Shown piece by piece: positions 28,915-38,840 of a DNA stretch of 64,000 bases. The position numbers and the translations under genes were made by a program. The stretch's first letter is position 1; the number at the start of each line of letters is the position of its first letter. The stretch is from Halobacillus sp. Marseille-Q1614 (GTDB taxonomy: Bacteria; Bacillota; Bacilli; Bacillales; Halobacillaceae). The notes under the pieces are model-generated. The model had not been told where the DNA came from. It saw only the letters and a list, made by a program, of their open reading frames with translations, and made no database searches. The stretch is taken from the NCBI RefSeq assembly GCF_902809865.1, contig NZ_CADDWH010000001.1:3100001-3164000 (forward strand), read 5' to 3'.

Positions 28915-29709
28915 TTATCCTTCTCCTTTAAATACTTTATTATCTTTATTCTTTTGATAAATTTTATTCAAGCCTTTAAGCGTTAAATAAGGGTCGACTA
29001 CATCAATCGTACTTGACTGATCCGCTATCAGCGACGCCAATCCCCCTGTAGCAATGACCGTTGGTTCGACAGCCGCATTCTCTTTCATTCTTCTTACCAG
29101 CTCATCGACCTGGCCAATATATCCATAAAACACTCCGGACTGCATCGCTTCTACCGTAGAAGACCCGACCACGCTGTCCGGATTTTTTATTTCAATTTTA
29201 GGCAGCTTGGCTGCTTTTGCATACAAAGCTTCCATAGAGATGTTAATACCCGGGGCGATGGCTCCTCCCATATATTCTGCATTTTCATTAATATAACAAT
29301 AAGTGGTCGCTGTCCCGAAGTCGATAATGATCAAAGAGGAATCAAAATCTTCAAGAGCCCCTACTGCATTAACGATACGGTCTGCTCCAATTTCACCCGG
29401 GTTTGGATACTTCATCTTCAATCCATGATTGACATTATCACCCCCGATCACCATAGGTTCTTTATTAAAATAGTAACGGGACATGCCCTCCAGCGCAAAC
29501 ATGATGGGAGGTACAACGGATGAGATAATTACACCACTAATATCCCGGAACGTTAACCCTTCATGCTCGAAAAGCGACTTTATTAACATACCATATTCAT
29601 CTTCGGTTTTATGGCGATCTGTTTTAACACGCCATTGATATTTTAACTGATTATCATCAAATACGCCTAATACTGTGTTTGTATTTCCGACATCAAGCAC
29701 GAAGTTCAT
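28915..29709 (-). CDS. coaX: Type III pantothenate kinase CoaX
   Basis: First step of coenzyme A synthesis: phosphorylates pantothenate, without the feedback inhibition of type I enzymes. 264 residues of the ASKHA fold, with the DVGNTNTV phosphate loop at residues 6-13, PGEIGADRI in the middle, and DFGTATTY (the second phosphate-binding loop). It follows the ftsH terminator and is closely linked to hslO. Confidence 0.94.
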   Translation of the reverse strand: MNFVLDVGNTNTVLGVFDDNQLKYQWRVKTDRHKTEDEYGMLIKSLFEHEGLTFRDISGVIISSVVPPIMFALEGMSRYYFNKEPMVIGGDNVNHGLKMKYPNPGEIGADRIVNAVGALEDFDSSLIIIDFGTATTYCYINENAEYMGGAIAPGINISMEALYAKAAKLPKIEIKNPDSVVGSSTVEAMQSGVFYGYIGQVDELVRRMKENAAVEPTVIATGGLASLIADQSSTIDVVDPYLTLKGLNKIYQKNKDNKVFKGEG

Positions 29710-29801
29710 ACAAAAAGCCTCCTGTTTCGTTTCCTTCGGCTTCCATCATATCACAATTACATGGGGGATTTCGCTCTCGAATCTTCAATTTTCCAAAGGA
29801 A

Positions 29802-29829
29802 AAGCCACATTTCCCGGGAAATGTGGCTT
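29802..29829 (-). terminator. Hairpin after ftsH
   Basis: Fully symmetric palindrome AAGCCACATTTC-CCGG-GAAATGTGGCTT just after the ftsH stop. The T run after it (TTCCTTT) is short. Confidence 0.65.
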
Positions 29830-29835
29830 CATTAA

Positions 29836-31908
29836 TTATTGACGATCTTCCGGTTTGCGATTCGTATTATCTTCCTTTGAATCAGCTTCAGTAGAAGTGT
29901 CTTTCTGCTTGTCATCCGGAGTAGAAGGTGTCTGGCGCTTCTCTTCCTCTTCCTTGGATTTCAAGTTCACACGAACGTTCTCGTTGTTTGCTTGAAGCTC
30001 ATCGATTTGTTTCTGCTCTTCTCGATTCGCCTTAAGCTGTTTATTGTTTTTAATCGCAATTTCCTCAAGTTCTTCATCTGTCGGAAGCCGCCCTTTCTTA
30101 AACAGGGACTCGATTTGGGTTGCATCGAGTGTTTCGATTTCCAACAACGTTTGAGCGATTAACTCAAGCTTGTCTTTGTTTTCAGTTAAAATCTGTTTCG
30201 CTCTTGCGTAAGAGTCGTTAATGAACTTCTGAACTTCTGTATCAATATCATAAGCGATTTGATCACTATAGTTTTGTTCATTTTGAATGTCACGGCCAAG
30301 GAACACTTGTCCGCCACTATTCTGTCCGAACTGAAGCGGTCCAAGCTTTTCACTCATGCCGTATTCAGTAACCATCTTACGGGCAATCGAAGTCGCACGC
30401 TGGAAGTCGTTGTGAGCACCTGTAGATACTTCCCCAAACATAATCTCCTCAGCTACTCGCCCGCCTAACAGTCCCGTAATCTTATCAAGCAGCTCCGGTT
30501 TCGTCATAAAGTACCGGTCTTCACGCGGAAGCATGACCGCATAACCTCCGGCCTGGCCGCGAGGTACAATCGTAACCTTATGAACCATGTCTGCATCATC
30601 AAGGACCATACCGATAACCGTATGTCCACTTTCGTGGTGGGCCACAATGTCGCGCTCTTTCTTAGAAATTACGCGGCTCTTCTTAGCCGGGCCAGCGATA
30701 ACACGGTCAATCGCTTCATCGACGTGAACCATTTCAATGCTCTTACTGTCTGAACGAGCAGCTACAAGCGCTGCTTCGTTTAGCAAGTTCTCAAGATCGG
30801 CCCCTGAGAACCCTGGAGTTCTTAGAGCAATCGTCTTCAAGTCAACATTTTCCGCTAACGGCTTATCTTTAGCATGAACGCCAAGTACCGCTTGACGGCC
30901 TTTTACGTCTGGGCGGTCAACCGTAATTTGACGGTCAAAACGTCCTGGACGAAGCAATGCCGGGTCAAGAATATCCGGACGGTTCGTTGCAGCGATCATA
31001 ATGATTCCCTCATTAGCGCCGAAACCATCCATCTCAACCAGCAATTGGTTAAGCGTCTGCTCACGTTCATCATGTCCACCGCCAAGACCGGCGCCACGCT
31101 GACGACCAACGGCATCGATCTCATCGATGAAGATGATACACGGAGAATTTTTCTTCGCATTTTCAAATAAGTCACGAACACGGGAAGCACCGACCCCTAC
31201 GAACATCTCAACGAAGTCTGAACCACTGATTGAGAAGAACGGAACTCCCGCCTCACCGGCAACCGCTCTTGCCAGCAAAGTTTTACCAGTACCCGGAGGG
31301 CCTACCAGCAGCACCCCTTTAGGAATGCGGGCACCGACAGCTGAGAATTTACGAGGGTCTTTTAAGAAGTCAACAACTTCCACAAGCTCCTGTTTCTCCT
31401 CATCCGCTCCGGCAACGTCTTTAAAGCGTACTTTTTTCTTCTCTTCACTGTACATCTTTGCCTTACTCTTACCAAAGTTCATCACACGACTTCCGCCGCC
31501 CTGTGCCTGGTTAAGTAAGAAGATAAACAAGATAAAGATAATCACAAACGGAATGATGGAAGTAAGTACGGTCACCCATACACTCGGCTGTTCTTCTTCT
31601 TCCACTGTTAAAATACTCTGATCCTGTGCCTGCTGGGTTACATCAGAAATCACCTGTTCGTTGGCAGGCAGCTTCGCGGTGAATGTTTCACCCTCTTCTG
31701 CGCCAACAAGAGAACCTGTGATCTGCATAACACCGTTGACAGGCTGAAGCGTCATTTCTTCAATTTCACCACTGTTTAATCTATCATAGAATTCATTTAC
31801 ATTTAACGTTTGTTCTGGCTCACCTTGACCTCTAAATAGACCGACTACGCCGATTACTACGAGGAAGATAAGTAAGTAAAATATTGTATTCCGAAAAATC
31901 CGATTCAT
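29836..31908 (-). CDS. ftsH: ATP-dependent zinc metalloprotease FtsH
   Basis: Membrane-bound AAA+ protease for quality control and regulator turnover. 690 residues, against about 637 in B. subtilis. There are two membrane segments (about 5-26 and 105-127) with an extracytoplasmic domain between. Walker A is GPPGTGKT (about 201), the SRH contains [18 protein letters not shown], and the zinc site is HESGH (about 425) with a distal Asp. The last 60 residues are a hydrophilic, acidic, low-complexity tail ending KPEDRQ, which accounts for the extra length and fits a salt-adapted host. The start has GGGAGGAGG upstream. Confidence 0.96.
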   Translation of the reverse strand: MNRIFRNTIFYLLIFLVVIGVVGLFRGQGEPEQTLNVNEFYDRLNSGEIEEMTLQPVNGVMQITGSLVGAEEGETFTAKLPANEQVISDVTQQAQDQSILTVEEEEQPSVWVTVLTSIIPFVIIFILFIFLLNQAQGGGSRVMNFGKSKAKMYSEEKKKVRFKDVAGADEEKQELVEVVDFLKDPRKFSAVGARIPKGVLLVGPPGTGKTLLARAVAGEAGVPFFSISGSDFVEMFVGVGASRVRDLFENAKKNSPCIIFIDEIDAVGRQRGAGLGGGHDEREQTLNQLLVEMDGFGANEGIIMIAATNRPDILDPALLRPGRFDRQITVDRPDVKGRQAVLGVHAKDKPLAENVDLKTIALRTPGFSGADLENLLNEAALVAARSDSKSIEMVHVDEAIDRVIAGPAKKSRVISKKERDIVAHHESGHTVIGMVLDDADMVHKVTIVPRGQAGGYAVMLPREDRYFMTKPELLDKITGLLGGRVAEEIMFGEVSTGAHNDFQRATSIARKMVTEYGMSEKLGPLQFGQNSGGQVFLGRDIQNEQNYSDQIAYDIDTEVQKFINDSYARAKQILTENKDKLELIAQTLLEIETLDATQIESLFKKGRLPTDEELEEIAIKNNKQLKANREEQKQIDELQANNENVRVNLKSKEEEEKRQTPSTPDDKQKDTSTEADSKEDNTNRKPEDRQ

Positions 31909-31944
31909 TGCCTACCTCCTCCCAAACGAGAAAAACTATAGTAA

Positions 31945-31974
31945 ATACTATCATATGAAAAACTTAATACACAA
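31945..31974 (-). promoter_or_regulatory. Possible sigma-A promoter for ftsH
   Basis: Minus strand TTGTGT, 18-bp spacer, TAGTAT, about 35 bp before the ftsH start. Confidence 0.45.
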
Positions 31975-32026
31975 CTAATACCCCTTGACTTAAGTACGTT
32001 GGAATTATATATAGTAGAAATGCTCA

Positions 32027-32563
32027 TTACCCACCATACACTTCCGGTTTTAAGATACCGATATAAGGAAGATTGCGGTACTTCTCGTTATAATCCAGTC
32101 CATAACCGACTACGAACTCATCCGGCACTTCAAAGCCCACCGTATCTGCCTTGATGTGTGACGTTCTTCCATCAGGCTTATCAAGCAGTGTCACAATCTT
32201 GATTGACTTGGCTTTACGATACTTAAAAAGGTCAACTAAATAACTAAGCGTTAAGCCGCTGTCGATAATATCTTCGATGATTAAAAGATCTCTTCCCTCT
32301 ACTTGGGTATCCAGGTCTTTAACAATCTTTACTTCTCCGCTTGATCTCATGCCGCTGTAGCTGGATACGTCCATGAAATCCATTTCCAGATGTGTATCGA
32401 TTCTCTTTAAAAGATCGCCCATAAACGGCATAGCCCCTTTTAAAACACCGATAGCTAATGGGAAGCGGCCGTCATATTCTTTTGACAGCTGTTCTCCAAG
32501 TTCTTTACATTTCGCCTGAATCTCTTCTTCAGAAATTAAGATCTTCTCAATTTCGTTGTGCAT
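32027..32563 (-). CDS. hpt: Hypoxanthine-guanine phosphoribosyltransferase
   Basis: Purine salvage enzyme converting hypoxanthine or guanine with PRPP to IMP or GMP. 178 residues with the PRPP-binding motif [14 protein letters not shown] (about 95-108) and the N-terminal [13 protein letters not shown]. The ribosome site is AGGAGGAG. It follows tilS by only 20 bp (from the tilS stop), the tilS-hpt-ftsH order of many Firmicutes. In B. subtilis HprT helps TilS and FtsH expression; here that is only inferred. Confidence 0.95.
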   Translation of the reverse strand: MHNEIEKILISEEEIQAKCKELGEQLSKEYDGRFPLAIGVLKGAMPFMGDLLKRIDTHLEMDFMDVSSYSGMRSSGEVKIVKDLDTQVEGRDLLIIEDIIDSGLTLSYLVDLFKYRKAKSIKIVTLLDKPDGRTSHIKADTVGFEVPDEFVVGYGLDYNEKYRNLPYIGILKPEVYGG

Positions 32564-32583
32564 GAAAGCTCCTCCTACGTTTC

Positions 32584-33969
32584 TCAGTTATTTTTATATT
32601 GTAATCGAAGCCATGTACCGGAAGGGTTCCTAGTACACCCTTCACCTTTTCTCAACCCAACAAGCCATAGGACCTGACCATCAAGATCAGTAACAAGCGG
32701 CCAAGTATCCCGTTCCTGAGCGGGGATCTTTTGATCGATAAAAATATCTTTTACCTTCTTTGAGCCATTCATTCCTCTAAGCTTTATCCGATCCCCTGGC
32801 CGGCGCGTCCTCACAATAAGAGGAAGGGTTACGTGATTTGAATCACAAGTATAGACATACTTACCACTTTCCTCACTGCTGTCAGCAGCCTCCAGGGAAA
32901 TCATTGAACCATCCGGAAGTGTCACTTGCTTCCCTATGTAAAGTGATGCATGAAACGCCGTTTCTTCCTTAGATTGGCTAAACGTAAAAGTAATGGCGTC
33001 ATACGCGCGGATTACCCTGAGTTCTCTCGGGAAATCTAATGATGCATTAGGTTTTTGTTCTTGTAAAAGGTGAAAAAACATCTCCTCATGGATAAAGGAG
33101 ATTTCTTCAATTTGATTACCATACAGATAGTTTAATATTAGATGAAAGGCAGTCCTTTGTAAAGCAAGGGGAAACTTTTGAAACGTCGTTTTTGAAAAAT
33201 GGACATGCCCGCCTTTACCGCCTGTCATATCAACGTTTTTAAGCACCTTCTCTGCTTCACTTTTCATAAAAGTTCGATCTTCTGTCACACGTTCACTCAT
33301 ATGCTGCATATGTTCATGGAGTTTCGGATTTATCTCCTTTAAAAAAGGCAGCACATGTTTTCGAAAAGCGTTCCGCGTATACTCTGTATCTTCATTGGAA
33401 GCATCTATCCGCGGCTTTAAACCGTTTTGCTCACAATATTGCTGAATCTCCGCTTTTGAAAGACAAAGAAAAGGCCGAATAATCCAGCCATTAGCAAACG
33501 GACGTTTAACAGGCATGCCGTGAACGGCTTCTGGCAGCGCACTGCGGGTAAGCTGCATAAGCATCGTCTCTGCCTGATCATCGCCGTGATGGCCTAACGC
33601 CAGCTGATCTGCACCGGTCTCGTCCATAACTTTAGCAAGGAATTGGTAACGCAGATCTCTGGCCGCTTCCTGTGTCCCTATTCCTGCTTCTTTCTTATAC
33701 GCAGGAACATCGACGGAAGTTCCATAAAATTCAGCGCCCCACTTATGAGCAGCTTCCTTAACATAGCGCACGTCTTCTAAAGAATCTTCTCCCCGCAGTC
33801 CATGATCCACGGATGCAGCAATAATGCGCAGCTGATAGTCTTCTTTTAATCGAATAAAAAAATGTAATAGTGCGAGCGAATCAGGACCGCCGGAAACCGC
33901 AACAACGATCGTTTGATTCCGTTTCACCAAATTGTGCTTTTTTATAAAGGAATGGACGGTTCCACGCAT
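32584..33969 (-). CDS. tilS: tRNA(Ile)-lysidine synthase TilS
   Basis: Modifies C34 of the AUA-reading tRNA-Ile to lysidine, changing both codon and amino-acid identity; essential. 461 residues. The PP-loop SGGPDS is near residues 25-30, [11 protein letters not shown] follows, and [14 protein letters not shown] marks the catalytic domain. The C-terminal part has [10 protein letters not shown] and [12 protein letters not shown], typical of the TilS C-domain. I chose the ATG at 33967-33969 ([14 protein letters not shown]) with GTGAGG upstream; the open frame extends 20 codons further with an atypical sequence. Confidence 0.94.
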   Translation of the reverse strand: MRGTVHSFIKKHNLVKRNQTIVVAVSGGPDSLALLHFFIRLKEDYQLRIIAASVDHGLRGEDSLEDVRYVKEAAHKWGAEFYGTSVDVPAYKKEAGIGTQEAARDLRYQFLAKVMDETGADQLALGHHGDDQAETMLMQLTRSALPEAVHGMPVKRPFANGWIIRPFLCLSKAEIQQYCEQNGLKPRIDASNEDTEYTRNAFRKHVLPFLKEINPKLHEHMQHMSERVTEDRTFMKSEAEKVLKNVDMTGGKGGHVHFSKTTFQKFPLALQRTAFHLILNYLYGNQIEEISFIHEEMFFHLLQEQKPNASLDFPRELRVIRAYDAITFTFSQSKEETAFHASLYIGKQVTLPDGSMISLEAADSSEESGKYVYTCDSNHVTLPLIVRTRRPGDRIKLRGMNGSKKVKDIFIDQKIPAQERDTWPLVTDLDGQVLWLVGLRKGEGCTRNPSGTWLRLQYKNN

Positions 33970-34033
33970 AGTCCTCACCCACCTATCTTCCCCTATCCTA
34001 CCACTCTCAACCCTCCCCCTGCAAAGCATTCAC

Positions 34034-34951
34034 TTAAAACCAGAAGTTCCACATGGAAATACCATAACAGGCCACAGCAATAAAGCCGACGCCAAGCATT
34101 TCTCCCCATTCGGAAGCATCATTTTGAACCCTTTTTCTCGTCGTCCGCTTGGGAGTCTGCACGCGTTTCATTAAAATTTGTCCGAGGGCCTCTTTCATCT
34201 CGACAGCTGAATGATACTTACCTTTCCAGCAGTCAAGTATCAGCTGCTTATAGGCTGAAGGCAGAGGTGCCTGCTTTAAACGGTCGTTCAATGTTTTTTG
34301 CGGATCCTTCTGAGATTCAAACCTTTTTGGATATACGGTTTCGAGCATAATCATCGTAGTGGCAAACAAATCATAAGAAGGCTCTGCCCTTCTTGACCCG
34401 TAACCCCAGTACCCGCGGTCATAAAACTCGGTATACTCTTTAATCGCCCGTCCGGCCGCTGTTACGCCGCCTACGTCAATCCACTGCACCCGGGAAGAGG
34501 AAACAAGCAGGTTATCTGTTTTTAAATCCCCAAATACATACCCGGCGCTATGCAGATGCTCTAGATCACTGAGCAGCTGCATAGCTATTAATCCGACCCA
34601 TTCTTTTTTCTTACCGGTTAGAAAATCATTTAATGGAACGCCGTCGATATATTCCATCACATAAAAGGGATATGTCTGCTGCGTGGGATCCACCCAGTCA
34701 TCGACGTCAACAAAAGAAGGCCCAAGCTTCACCCCTTGGACCTTACTGAATTTCTTTAACATATTTACTTCAAGCATTAATCGTGAGCTGTCCGTGCCTA
34801 CTTTAAGGGCATACTTGACCCCATTTTTTTGACAAAGATAAACAACCCCGCATGCTCCGTCGCCAAGTGGTTTTATAATTTGATAAACATGGTGATTCCA
34901 TTTGCCTCGTATCGCTGTTCCAGCACGTAAATTAAAAGCCTGTTTCTTCAT
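34034..34951 (-). CDS. yabT: Hanks-type Ser/Thr protein kinase YabT
   Basis: 305 residues. The kinase core has the Gly-rich loop LGDGACGVVY (about 30-39), Lys in YALKVG, a catalytic loop VFGDLKTDNLLV in which FGD replaces the usual HRD, and DVGG in place of DFG. The C-terminus has one membrane segment (about 284-302, GFIAVACYGISMW) and no outer sensor domain. B. subtilis YabT is a DNA-stimulated kinase acting on RecA during sporulation. The gene overlaps yabS by 20 bp, placing it in a spoIIE-yabS-yabT group. Confidence 0.9.
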   Translation of the reverse strand: MKKQAFNLRAGTAIRGKWNHHVYQIIKPLGDGACGVVYLCQKNGVKYALKVGTDSSRLMLEVNMLKKFSKVQGVKLGPSFVDVDDWVDPTQQTYPFYVMEYIDGVPLNDFLTGKKKEWVGLIAMQLLSDLEHLHSAGYVFGDLKTDNLLVSSSRVQWIDVGGVTAAGRAIKEYTEFYDRGYWGYGSRRAEPSYDLFATTMIMLETVYPKRFESQKDPQKTLNDRLKQAPLPSAYKQLILDCWKGKYHSAVEMKEALGQILMKRVQTPKRTTRKRVQNDASEWGEMLGVGFIAVACYGISMWNFWF

Positions 34952-35663
34952 AAGGATCTTCCTTGTCTAGGCCGTTTCTCTTCAACGACTTATTTGTAAA
35001 CGCGTAAAGGGCTTCTTTTATGGCAGGACCTGTCGGCGTGTATCCACCGCTGTCAAGCTTTGAAAATAACCCATGTATCGCGTTGAGCTCTGTCGTCCAA
35101 TCTATCCTCTGCTTGATCGTATGTTTTGGATCAGGGAAAGAATAGACGCTGAATTGATTCGATCCTGTTCTCGCATTCAAGCTTAATGATAAATCCGCTA
35201 AAGCTTCTTTTACCGTCGGAAGCTTATGGTGCATGCTGGCACTGGAATCTACTAAAACAAGGACTTCTAAATCACATGTTTCTCCGAGGTCGTCTACAAT
35301 TTCCACGACTTCTCCCCGCTGATCAGGAGGAAGTTCTTCAATCGTTTTCCTTTCTCCCAGAATTTGTTCGAGCTCTTTATTTACAACCCCCTGGATCGTC
35401 TGCGTCATGGCCTGTTTAGTGACCATCTGCACAGTTTCTGAAAGGCTTTTTTGATAAACAATCTGGCTGACGCCGCCGCCCGCTTCTGCAATCGACTCTA
35501 CTTCCTGCAGCCCCTGCGGCTCCTGGCGGTCATCAAGCACTCCGATGACGTTAACCGTTACCCCCTGGTTTCTAGCTAATCCCGCTACCGCCACAGGGTC
35601 CTCCCCGTAATTTGAGCATCCGTCCGTTATTAATAAAATTTGTTTCAGTCGTCCTGCTTTCAT
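34932..35663 (-). CDS. yabS: VWA-domain protein YabS
   Basis: 243 residues. The N-terminal part (ILLITDGCSNYGED) looks like half of a von Willebrand A fold. The central-to-C-terminal part contains a MIDAS motif, VLVDSSASMHH, of the DxSxS type, followed by SGGYTPTGPAIKEAL with the conserved Thr. Function is unknown; its fixed place between spoIIE and yabT suggests a sporulation role and perhaps interaction with the kinase. The start at 35661-35663 has AAAAGGAGGG upstream; the frame extends 10 codons further. Confidence 0.88.
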   Translation of the reverse strand: MKAGRLKQILLITDGCSNYGEDPVAVAGLARNQGVTVNVIGVLDDRQEPQGLQEVESIAEAGGGVSQIVYQKSLSETVQMVTKQAMTQTIQGVVNKELEQILGERKTIEELPPDQRGEVVEIVDDLGETCDLEVLVLVDSSASMHHKLPTVKEALADLSLSLNARTGSNQFSVYSFPDPKHTIKQRIDWTTELNAIHGLFSKLDSGGYTPTGPAIKEALYAFTNKSLKRNGLDKEDPYEETGF

Positions 35664-35726
35664 AGATATTCCCTCCTTTTTCGTTATTCTCATTTTCGCC
35701 GAAAAAGAAAGGGAATATACCTAAAT

Positions 35727-38168
35727 CTATGCCTGTTTTTTCTCAAAAGGAATGGCCGACCATTCCGGAATATAATGATCAAGACGCGCTACTAGAATCG
35801 TCATATCATCGTCAATATCTCCCGATTGAGTACGAATAACCTCCTCTAATAAAATATCCGCCACCTCCTGCGGATCGTCATGGTCAATTTCGCGAACCTT
35901 TCTCTTAAACCAGAACTCTACATTCTCTACATGTTTCTGACCTTCGAGTATTCCATCACTCACCATGATCAGAAGATCGCCCGCTTTCAGCTGCTCACTT
36001 GTCGTATCTACATCGACATCACGGATGATTCCCATCGGCAAGTTGCTCGATTCTATGGAAAAGACTTGTTCTCCCCTTTTAATAAAACTAGGAGTACTGC
36101 CTATTTTTATAAACTTGGAAGTGGCCTTATGAAGATCGACAATCGCCAAATCCAAGGTAGAAAATATTTCATCATTGCTGCGTAATGAGAGTACCGAATT
36201 GATGGACTGGATCGCTACGGATTCCTGAATGCCAGACTGCAAGATTTGTTTTAACAGCCGCAGCGTTTCCACACTCTCTTCATGAGCTCGTTCCCCATTC
36301 CCCATACCGTCACTGATCGCCAGTGCGTACTTCCCTCTTCCTAATTCCATCATTGTATAACTGTCTCCTGAAATAAATCCTCCCCCTTTCGCCGCATGAG
36401 CGACACCCGATTCGATCGTATAATGCTTCGCTGATCCAAAATTCATTAAACACCTTCCATTTGGATAAGGTGAGATATCTTCCATCGTCACAACGATCGT
36501 TTCTTTTAAAATATCCGACAGCAGCGGAGCAATGATCTTGGCTCCCTCTCCCCGGTACTGATCAATCTCGATGATAATTTCCAAGTCAATATTCCCTGAG
36601 TCCAACGTATAAATTTCAAGCTTAGCCACCTTAAGTCCCATTCTTTCTAAGGCCTGGTGAATCATCCGTTCTTTTTGTTCGTGGTGCTCCCTCTCCTTTA
36701 CAATTTCCTTTGCAAAATTATTCATAACCTCCGAAACGCCGTGCAGCTGCTCTGCCACGAAACGCCGGCTTTCCCTGACCTGCTGTTTTAACTGCTTATT
36801 CGCATGGTAAAAAGATAGTTCATGTTTCATCGTATCTACCAGTTTTTGCGACTTCACACAATATTGGTCGACGCTTTTACGCATCATCCTCCCCACATCA
36901 TCTTTTTCATCGATTTCCATCATTAGATCTGTCATGAGATTGTGAGTCTCATCGAACTGATTAATCCAACACTTCTCCTTTTTGAAGCACGCCTGGCACG
37001 TTTTCTCCGTTACATGGCTCAGGAAATAATCAATTTCCTGGGAATCGGTATCCTCCTCCTTTGATCGATCTGTAAGATGAAAGCTTTTAGACAGGGCTTC
37101 AAACACATCGGAAAACTTCCCCACACGAACAGCCGTTACATCTCTTACCTTTTGTAAGTACTTCTGTTGCTCCTGACTATGCTCATCTGTTCCCGGAACG
37201 TAGCGGGACAGCCGCTTCACCCACTTATCCGGCGTCAGTAAGAACAGAACAATCGCGAAAAACGATGCCCACATGGAAGCCGTTAAACTGCCACCTGTAT
37301 AAAAACCCATTAAAATGGTACTTACAAAAAGCCCTGCACTTACCCCCAGTTTATTGCCCTCTTTTAATAACCCCCCCAGCAACCCAGAAAAGGCGAGCAG
37401 ACTCATATGATATAAGTGATCAACTTGCGACAAACCGAGAACAAGACCGGTTACGACCCCCACCGTAGATCCGATCGCTGCCCCCGCTATATAGGCAATT
37501 AAAATAACGAGATACCTTGAAAAGATATCGACCATAGCGACATCTTGAACTTGAAAACCTATCATTCCCGTAAGTACAGATGCTAATAATATAATGAAAC
37601 AAACAATCTCTTCATTCGTTAATGTCGGATGATAACGCTGTGGTGATAAAAGCGGCAGGCTCTGCATAAAGATGAGAACAAGAATAAATGTTAGAACCCC
37701 TTCCGCTAACACCAGGAAGATTTCGTATAACTGCCACCTATCAAGGAAGGCCAGGCTGGCGGTCCGCGGTATAAGACTGGCAAATGCGGCAATGAGCGGC
37801 AGCCACCTCTGGGGATGGTTTACCTGTTTTAACAAGACGCTTAGTAATAAGATAGATACAGACGCTCCTAAAATAAATCCAGCATGTCCATAGCTGTATG
37901 TAGAAGCCCCGATCGCCATCATCACAGTCGCGGGAACAATTAACGGACGTTTGAACCACCAGATCACCGCTAAGAATGCCACTCCAAACGGGGCCATAGA
38001 AGAAAGGATTACAGCACGTCCCAGTAATAAGCTCAGCGCCATATGGAACACGCCTTTGTTCGCTAAAAATGTTAAAGATGTTAAAGCAGCCCGCTCCATC
38101 CCCTTGTTTAGAGCCGACTCCTTCCATACCGCTTGTCTACTTTGCCTCTTCGTTAAAGTACCTAACAT
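35727..38168 (-). CDS. spoIIE: Stage II sporulation protein E (PP2C phosphatase)
   Basis: Dephosphorylates SpoIIAA to activate sigma-F in the forespore and binds FtsZ at the polar septum. 813 residues, close to the B. subtilis length. The N-terminal third has about ten membrane segments (residues 45-320), the middle is helical and charged (FtsZ-interaction region), and the C-terminal PP2C domain (about 590-800) carries ISDGMGNGERAHEES and VSDGILEG with metal-binding aspartates. The ATG at 38166-38168 has AAAGGAGTGG upstream. It is driven by an unusually spaced Spo0A-type promoter. Confidence 0.96.
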   Translation of the reverse strand: MLGTLTKRQSRQAVWKESALNKGMERAALTSLTFLANKGVFHMALSLLLGRAVILSSMAPFGVAFLAVIWWFKRPLIVPATVMMAIGASTYSYGHAGFILGASVSILLLSVLLKQVNHPQRWLPLIAAFASLIPRTASLAFLDRWQLYEIFLVLAEGVLTFILVLIFMQSLPLLSPQRYHPTLTNEEIVCFIILLASVLTGMIGFQVQDVAMVDIFSRYLVILIAYIAGAAIGSTVGVVTGLVLGLSQVDHLYHMSLLAFSGLLGGLLKEGNKLGVSAGLFVSTILMGFYTGGSLTASMWASFFAIVLFLLTPDKWVKRLSRYVPGTDEHSQEQQKYLQKVRDVTAVRVGKFSDVFEALSKSFHLTDRSKEEDTDSQEIDYFLSHVTEKTCQACFKKEKCWINQFDETHNLMTDLMMEIDEKDDVGRMMRKSVDQYCVKSQKLVDTMKHELSFYHANKQLKQQVRESRRFVAEQLHGVSEVMNNFAKEIVKEREHHEQKERMIHQALERMGLKVAKLEIYTLDSGNIDLEIIIEIDQYRGEGAKIIAPLLSDILKETIVVTMEDISPYPNGRCLMNFGSAKHYTIESGVAHAAKGGGFISGDSYTMMELGRGKYALAISDGMGNGERAHEESVETLRLLKQILQSGIQESVAIQSINSVLSLRSNDEIFSTLDLAIVDLHKATSKFIKIGSTPSFIKRGEQVFSIESSNLPMGIIRDVDVDTTSEQLKAGDLLIMVSDGILEGQKHVENVEFWFKRKVREIDHDDPQEVADILLEEVIRTQSGDIDDDMTILVARLDHYIPEWSAIPFEKKQA

Positions 38169-38194
38169 ATCACCACTCCTTTATTGTTAGACCT

Positions 38195-38227
38195 ATTAAA
38201 CCACACGCAAAAAGATCATTTTGTCAA
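38195..38227 (-). promoter_or_regulatory. spoIIE promoter, sigma-A with 21-bp spacing (Spo0A type)
   Basis: Minus strand TTGACA (38222-38227), 21-bp spacer, TTTAAT (38195-38200). B. subtilis spoIIE and spoIIG use the same long spacing and need Spo0A~P. A possible 0A box with one mismatch, TTTGTAGAA, lies about 60 bp upstream (near 38283-38291). Confidence 0.7.
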
Positions 38228-38380
38228 AAGAACAGAAGTGCCGTAACAAAACTTTCGATGGATTTCCTACATAATTAGGTTGATTCTACAAATTCACACC
38301 CTAAGGGTAGAGTACTCTTCCAAAATCCCCAATGATAACCTATCGAAATTGACAGAGTAATCTCACAATTTTATTTTCTG

Positions 38381-38409
38381 TTGACATGTTTTTTTTCATG
38401 GTGTACTAT
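38381..38409 (+). promoter_or_regulatory. Promoter of the tRNA-Met/tRNA-Glu operon
   Basis: TTGACA, 17-bp spacer, TACTAT, 24 bp before tRNA-Met on the plus strand; close to consensus. Confidence 0.8.
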
Positions 38410-38432
38410 ATTTCTTGTGCTCGAAACAACAT

Positions 38433-38506
38433 GGCGGTGTAGCTCAGCTGGCTAGAGCGTACGGTTCATACCCGTGAGGTCGGGGGTTCGATCCCCTCCG
38501 CCGCTA
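38433..38506 (+). tRNA. tRNA-Met (CAT), elongator type
   Basis: Cloverleaf with anticodon loop TTCATAC. Discriminator A is at 38506. The next three bases are CTA, where CCA would be expected, so the tail is not encoded. These bases also start the tandem repeat that follows. Corresponds in place to B. subtilis trnSL-Met1. Confidence 0.94.
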
Positions 38507-38633
38507 CTAACAAGTGCGTCAATGGCTTTGATCAGATGCGACTCGCATAAGACAAGCAGCTGTAATGTTCCTGCACTTGGAACATTCAGATGATTGACTT
38601 ATGTCGCGAGCATCTAAGCCATGAAGCCGGATG
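38506..38633 (+). repeat. Tandem structured repeat, unit A
   Basis: Starts ACTAACAAGTG at the tRNA-Met 3' end. It contains a perfect 8-bp hairpin AATGTTCC/GGAACATT, a longer weak outer stem (GGCTT...AAGCC, AGATG...CATCT), and CAAGTGC complementary to GCACTTG. It repeats imperfectly as unit B 128 bp on. Confidence 0.65.
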
Positions 38634-38721
38634 ACTAACAAGTGTCGAAGGGGCTTGCTCAGACACGAAACGGATAAGACAAGCAACTGGAATGGTCACG
38701 ACATTAGAAACTACATAGCAA
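38634..38721 (+). repeat. Tandem structured repeat, unit B
   Basis: Starts ACTAACAAGTG like unit A and ends at tRNA-Glu. It shares ATAAGACAAGCA-CTG-AATG-TC with A (21 of 24). The stems GTGTC/GACAC and AGTGTCG/CGACATT replace those of unit A with different bases, as expected of selected RNA structure. Confidence 0.6.
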
Positions 38722-38793
38722 GGCCCGTTGGTCAAGCGGTTAAGACACCGCCCTTTCACGGCGGTAACACGGGTTCGAATCCCGTACGGGTCA
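38722..38793 (+). tRNA. tRNA-Glu (TTC)
   Basis: Anticodon loop CTTTCAC in stem CCGCC/GGCGG. Ends at A38793 without encoded CCA. Corresponds to B. subtilis trnSL-Glu1. Confidence 0.95.
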
Positions 38794-38797
38794 TCCT

Positions 38798-38840
38798 AAA
38801 AAAGCAGGAGGAAGTTAATTAACTTCCTCCTGCTTTTTTT
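38798..38840 (+). terminator. Terminator of the tRNA operon
   Basis: Long perfect palindrome AAAGCAGGAGGAAGTTAA and its complement, followed by TTTTTTT. Confidence 0.9.

Noticed and set aside
37741-38127. A 128-codon minus frame inside spoIIE
   Set aside because: Out-of-frame shadow of the SpoIIE membrane domain.
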